Of a stretch of 9,609 bases of DNA, positions 6,137 to 9,609 are shown in pieces. Below the pieces are notes generated by a model, which did no database searches, had not been told where the DNA came from, and saw nothing but the letters and a program-made list of their open reading frames with translations. Within the stretch, counting starts at the first letter, position 1. Each line of letters opens with the position of its first letter. Location: contig URZN01000025.1 in the NCBI GenBank assembly GCA_900552345.1, positions 1 to 9,609 on the forward strand, written 5' to 3'. Both the position numbers and the translations under genes were made by a program. The stretch is from an uncultured Collinsella sp. (GTDB lineage Bacteria; Actinomycetota; Coriobacteriia; Coriobacteriales; Coriobacteriaceae).

Positions 6137-8031
6137 TCGACGAGGAGAACAAGTCCGCAACCATGCCCGAGACGCCAACTGCCCCCGCAGCTGCGCCGGC
6201 TCATGCCGCTCCGGCGCGCCCTGCGACCGTGGAGCCCGAGGACACCGTGTTCTCCCTGCCTCTTTCGCATGTAACTCAAGAATATCCGGCACTCGTCGAT
6301 GACGAGGATGCCGACACCGAGCAGCTCGACGCCCCCATCGGGGCGCACGCTGCCGAGCCGTCCGCGGAACCGGAGGCAACGCCCGCACCGGCTCACTTTG
6401 CCGAGCCCGTCGCCGAGGCGATTAACGAGAGCGCTGCCGTGTTTGCAGCCCCCGAGGCTGCCGCGCCGGTATTCCCCGTCGCCCCGGCAAGCGAGGCGGC
6501 ACCCGCGCCCGCAACGCCTGCCGAAGTCGAGCAGCCCGTTGCCGCGCCCGCCGCAGCTCCCGAGCCCTCCGCTCAACCCCAGAGTACGCCCACGCCGTCG
6601 CACTTTGCGACGCCCGAGCCGACGGCTGTCGAGCCGCAGCAGGACGGCGATCCCGCCGACCGCGCAACCGAAGATCTCAACCTTCCGGACGTCTCCGACG
6701 CCGAGTCGGGAGACGATGCCGACACCGTCTCCCCCGGCGACACCGCCGAGATCGATGTCGCCGCCGTGGAGGCAAAGCTCAAAGATCCCGGCTCGACCAT
6801 GAGCTTTGAGCCGCTGACCGACGAGCGCATCGAGACCGACTCGACCTACGACGCCGGCACCACCACGCAGCTTATGTGGGGCGCCCGCTCCGACGTCGGA
6901 TGCGTACGCCCGCACAATGAGGACTCCTATCTGGTGCAGTCGCCGCTCTTTTGCGTGTGCGACGGCATGGGAGGACACGCCGCCGGCGAGGTGGCATCCT
7001 CTATCGCCGTCGAGACCATCGCCAAGACGGCGCCGCAGTCCGCCGACGCCGCGCGCTTGGCCGCAGCCGTCGAGGCCGCCAACGCCGCCGTGATCGAGGC
7101 CGCCCTCAACGGCCTGGGCAAACCCGGCATGGGATGCACGGCCACCTGCGCCTACATCGAAAACGACACGCTCGCCATCGCCCACGTAGGCGACTCGCGC
7201 GCCTACCTGCTCCACGAGGGTACGCTCATCCGCGTGACCCGCGACCACTCCTACGTGGAGGAGCTCGTGGATGCCGGCGAGATCACGGCCGACGAGGCCC
7301 GCGTCCACCCCAACCGCTCGGTCATCACCCGCGCGCTGGGCTCGGATCCCGCCATGTATGCCGACCACTTTACCCTGCACATCGAGGAAGGCGACCGCCT
7401 GATTCTGTGCTCCGACGGTCTTTCGAGCATGATTCCCGATAGCGATATCGAGAACATCGCTACGCAGTCCTCGAGCGCACAGATCTGTGTCGACAACTTG
7501 GTGGACGCGGCGCTCGCCGCCGGCGGCCACGACAATGTGACCGTGGTGGTCGTCGACCTGGTCGACGACGGCGTCATGCGCGAGGCAAAACGCGTCCGAC
7601 GCCGTAATGTCACCATCGTCTCCGTCTTGGCCCTTGTATTTGTGCTGGTAGCAGGCATCTGGGCATACACGGGCGTCACCGGCTCCTATTACTTGGGAAC
7701 CTACCACGGCAATGTCGCCGTCTGGCGCGGCCTGCCCGGCAAGACGCTCGGGGTCGAGCTCCACTGGCTCGAGAGCGAAACCAGCATCAAGCTGTCCGAC
7801 CTGCCCGAAGACACGCAAAACCGCCTGAAGGCAGGCATTCCGCAAACGAGTGTCGACGATGCGCAGGACACCATTTCCAAGTACCGCCATCAGATTGACG
7901 AGGAGCAGACCCGTCAGGTGATTGACGCGCAAACGATTCGCGACAACACCGATCAGGAATCCACCTCCGAGTCAGATTCCGAGAAAACCGCCGAACAGTC
8001 AGCCGAGGCCGAAGCCTCCGATAAGAATTAG
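6133..8031 (+). CDS. pstP: PstP-type membrane PP2C Ser/Thr protein phosphatase with long N-terminal extension
   Basis: A 632-residue phosphatase that removes phosphate from Ser/Thr-phosphorylated proteins using two Mn/Mg ions. Residues 1 to about 240 are acidic, Pro/Ala/Glu-rich and look disordered. The PP2C domain (about 244-475) has RSDVG, HNEDS (261-265), CDGMGG (276-281), VGDSRAYL (352-359), CSDGL (426-430) and GGHDNVT (464-470), so the metal-binding aspartates (D277, D428, D467) are present. One membrane helix (about 493-513) leads to an extracytoplasmic part of 119 residues. It begins with a YYLGTYHGNVAVWRG stretch resembling the outer domain of mycobacterial PstP and ends in an acidic Ser/Glu tail. 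Mycobacterial PstP starts almost directly with the catalytic domain, so the N-terminal extension is unusual. The start at 6133 has AAGGTGA at 6119-6125; the in-frame ATG at 6163 lacks a suitably spaced site. It probably opposes the kinase of this operon. Confidence 0.95.
   Translation: MIDEENKSATMPETPTAPAAAPAHAAPARPATVEPEDTVFSLPLSHVTQEYPALVDDEDADTEQLDAPIGAHAAEPSAEPEATPAPAHFAEPVAEAINESAAVFAAPEAAAPVFPVAPASEAAPAPATPAEVEQPVAAPAAAPEPSAQPQSTPTPSHFATPEPTAVEPQQDGDPADRATEDLNLPDVSDAESGDDADTVSPGDTAEIDVAAVEAKLKDPGSTMSFEPLTDERIETDSTYDAGTTTQLMWGARSDVGCVRPHNEDSYLVQSPLFCVCDGMGGHAAGEVASSIAVETIAKTAPQSADAARLAAAVEAANAAVIEAALNGLGKPGMGCTATCAYIENDTLAIAHVGDSRAYLLHEGTLIRVTRDHSYVEELVDAGEITADEARVHPNRSVITRALGSDPAMYADHFTLHIEEGDRLILCSDGLSSMIPDSDIENIATQSSSAQICVDNLVDAALAAGGHDNVTVVVVDLVDDGVMREAKRVRRRNVTIVSVLALVFVLVAGIWAYTGVTGSYYLGTYHGNVAVWRGLPGKTLGVELHWLESETSIKLSDLPEDTQNRLKAGIPQTSVDDAQDTISKYRHQIDEEQTRQVIDAQTIRDNTDQESTSESDSEKTAEQSAEAEASDKN
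6355..6408 (+). repeat. Copy 1 of a degenerate protein repeat in the phosphatase N-terminus
   Basis: Residues 75-92 read EPSAEPEATPAPAHFAEP. Together with residues 144-161, 12 of 18 positions are identical, including the HFA core, in a region otherwise of simple Pro/Ala/Glu composition. Codons differ between the copies (ccg/ccc, gcg/gct), so any duplication is old or the peptide is under selection. Confidence 0.5.
6562..6615 (+). repeat. Copy 2 of the degenerate protein repeat in the phosphatase N-terminus
   Basis: Residues 144-161 read EPSAQPQSTPTPSHFATP, 69 residues after copy 1. His-Phe-Ala is the only non-simple element shared in the disordered region, which makes it a candidate short binding motif. 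Confidence 0.5.
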
Positions 8032-8047
8032 AAAGGGAGTGCCGCTT

Positions 8048-9609
8048 ATGAGTCGCCGCAACACCGAACTGCTCTTGCTCATCGCCTCGGCGTTCCCCGT
8101 CATCCTGCTCTATGCGATGTACGTGCTCACCGCGGGTGCCACGATTTCCTTTGAGACGCTCGCCGTGCCGATCGGCCTGTTCGCCGCCTTCGCCGCGGCG
8201 CATATCGCCGTGCGCATCCTGGCGCCCGGCGCCGACCCCGCCATCCTGCCCATCGTCTTTGCGCTCTCGGGCATCGGCATCACATTCGTGACGCGCCTGG
8301 CCCCCGACCTCGCCATCTCGCAGCTCATCATCTTGTTTGTCTCGGTGGCGCTCATGGTGGGAACGCTCGCACTGGTCAAGAACCTCGACGTGGTCATGCG
8401 CTACAAGTACACCTTTGGCATTATCGGCATCATCCTGCTGATGCTGCCGATCTTTATCGGCACCACGATCTCGGGCTCCAAGCTGTGGATTCGCATCGCG
8501 GGCTTCACTATCCAGCCCGGCGAGTTCGCCAAGGTCTTCATCGTCTTGTTCCTGGCAGGCTATCTGGCCGAGAACCGCGAACTGCTCTCCATCTCCAACC
8601 GCAAGATCTTGGGCCTCAAGATTCCGCGCTTCCGCCTGCTGCTGCCGCTGTTTGCCGTGTGGGGCGTGTGCCTGCTCATCGTCGTCTTCGAACGCGACCT
8701 GGGCTCGGCCGTCCTGTTCTACACCATCTTTTTGCTGATGCTCTATGTTGCCACGGGACGCTTTTCGTACGTCATCATCGGCCTTGCGCTGCTGGCCGTT
8801 GGAGCCGTGGGCGCCTACAAGTTCCTGTCTCACGTGCAGGTGCGCTTTCAGGTCTGGGTCGATCCGTTTAAGGATGCCCAGGGCCAGGGCTACCAGATCG
8901 TACAGTCACTTTACTCACTGGCTGACGGCGGCCTGGTTGGCGTCGGCATCGGCAACGGCATGGCAAACAACATCCCCGTCGTCGAGTCCGACTTCATCTT
9001 CTCGGCCATCGGCGAGGAAATGGGCCTTTTGGGCGGCGGCGCCGTGCTCATCCTGTTTATGCTTTTTGCCGTGCGTGGCCTCACCACGGCAGCCCGCGCC
9101 AAGTCCGACCTTGCAGCCTTTAGCGCGACCGGCCTTACGGCGGCCATCAGCTTCCAGGCATTCTTAATCGTTGGCGGCGTAACCCGCCTGATCCCGCTGA
9201 CCGGCGTCACCCTGCCCTTTATGAGCCAGGGCGGCTCCTCGCTGCTGGCGAGCTTTATCATCGTCGCGCTGCTGCTGCGCGCCGGCGACGAGGCAACCGG
9301 ACGCGAAGCCGAGCTCACCGGCACCGGCACCATGGCCGCCATCACCGATGACCAGGTCGCATCCGCCGCTGCCCCGACCGGTACGCGTTTTGCCAACGTG
9401 CCTTCCTACAGCCACGGCAACCACTCCGCGGGCTCTCGCATGCGTCGTCGCCTGCTCGACACGCCTGAGTCCGGCGTGCTCGGCCGCGTGGCGCTTGCCA
9501 ACCGTCTGACTCGTGCCGTGTTTGCCTTTACGGCGCTGTTCGCCATCCTTATCGGCAACCTCACCTATGTCCAGGTCATCAAGGCAAAGGACTACCAGGA
9601 CATGCCGAC
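8048..9609 (+). CDS. SEDS glycosyltransferase (RodA/FtsW) fused in frame to a class B PBP (3' end missing)
   Basis: SEDS proteins polymerise lipid II into glycan strands; class B PBPs cross-link them. The frame starts at ATG 8048 (AGGGAG at 8034-8039) and stays open for 520 codons to the edge. Residues 1 to about 412 form a complete SEDS protein with about ten membrane helices. Seen: SGSKLWIRIAGFTIQPGEFA with W147, FERDLGSA, the ESDFIFSAIGEEMG segment with the likely catalytic D315, and the terminal MSQGGSS (392-398). A hydrophilic linker (about 413-485) follows. Then come one membrane helix (about 488-509) and NLTYVQV..AKDYQDMP, which is how actinobacterial PbpA proteins begin. The transpeptidase part lies beyond the window. 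No stop separates the halves. The only nearby internal ATG (9440) has no purine-rich ribosome site. Topology fits: SEDS ends in the cytoplasm and PBP starts there. In M. tuberculosis rodA and pbpA are separate adjacent genes at this place. The context favours RodA/PbpA over FtsW/FtsI. Confidence 0.92.
   Translation, partial: MSRRNTELLLLIASAFPVILLYAMYVLTAGATISFETLAVPIGLFAAFAAAHIAVRILAPGADPAILPIVFALSGIGITFVTRLAPDLAISQLIILFVSVALMVGTLALVKNLDVVMRYKYTFGIIGIILLMLPIFIGTTISGSKLWIRIAGFTIQPGEFAKVFIVLFLAGYLAENRELLSISNRKILGLKIPRFRLLLPLFAVWGVCLLIVVFERDLGSAVLFYTIFLLMLYVATGRFSYVIIGLALLAVGAVGAYKFLSHVQVRFQVWVDPFKDAQGQGYQIVQSLYSLADGGLVGVGIGNGMANNIPVVESDFIFSAIGEEMGLLGGGAVLILFMLFAVRGLTTAARAKSDLAAFSATGLTAAISFQAFLIVGGVTRLIPLTGVTLPFMSQGGSSLLASFIIVALLLRAGDEATGREAELTGTGTMAAITDDQVASAAAPTGTRFANVPSYSHGNHSAGSRMRRRLLDTPESGVLGRVALANRLTRAVFAFTALFAILIGNLTYVQVIKAKDYQDMP

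Noticed and set aside
4682..6388. A 568-codon open frame on the minus strand, antisense to fhaA and fhaB
   Set aside because: Low-complexity translation and no domain; the plus strand carries two FHA domains with correct residues and ribosome sites.
6055..7932. A 625-codon open frame on the minus strand, antisense to the phosphatase and part of fhaB
   Set aside because: It mirrors the codon structure of GC-rich genes; its translation is Gly/Arg/Val/His-rich with no recognisable domain, while the plus strand encodes complete FHA and PP2C motifs.
7787..8833. A 348-codon minus-strand frame rich in Gln, Asp and Arg across the phosphatase–SEDS junction
   Set aside because: Shadow of the SEDS coding strand; composition reflects reversed hydrophobic codons and no domain is seen.
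9440..9609. Separate pbpA gene starting at the internal ATG 9440
   Set aside because: It is in frame with the SEDS protein, no stop lies between them, and no ribosome site precedes it. Independent internal initiation cannot be fully excluded.

Overview
The window is GC-rich, tightly packed bacterial chromosome. Gene content and order point to a high-GC actinobacterium, most likely class Coriobacteriia (Collinsella-like). The reason is an FhaA–FhaB–PstP–RodA/PbpA cell-wall signalling cluster of the mycobacterial kind in which the SEDS and PBP genes form one open frame. The taxonomic call rests on recognition, not on a search.

Layout: (1) positions 1-1879, minus strand, hold dnaX (DNA polymerase III gamma/tau subunit), open at the left edge so its C-terminus is missing. 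(2) A 115-bp divergent intergenic region follows. (3) 1995-2711, plus strand, encodes a two-TM protein with a YcxB-like C-terminal domain and a very basic tail. (4) After a 141-bp gap with a plausible promoter comes a tightly spaced plus-strand operon. It encodes a polytopic membrane Ser/Thr kinase (2853-4706), an FhaA-type protein (4703-5713, 4-nt overlap), an FhaB-type membrane FHA protein (5720-6136), a PstP-type membrane PP2C phosphatase with a long extra N-terminus (6133-8031, 4-nt overlap), and a SEDS glycosyltransferase (8048 onward) that continues without a stop into the start of a class B PBP at the right edge.

How the genes fit together: kinase and phosphatase write and erase Ser/Thr phosphorylation, the two FHA proteins read phosphothreonine, and the SEDS–bPBP enzyme polymerises and cross-links peptidoglycan. 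The operon therefore carries a signalling circuit next to its probable output enzyme. In Mycobacterium tuberculosis the comparable order is fhaA-fhaB-pstP-rodA-pbpA-pknA-pknB. Here a kinase of a different architecture leads the operon, and any pknA/pknB would lie beyond the right edge.

The most unusual points are the single-chain SEDS–bPBP fusion, the PASTA-less polytopic non-RD kinase, and the roughly 240-residue Pro/Ala/Glu-rich extension on the phosphatase. No RNA genes, insertion sequences, CRISPR arrays or convincing terminators were seen.
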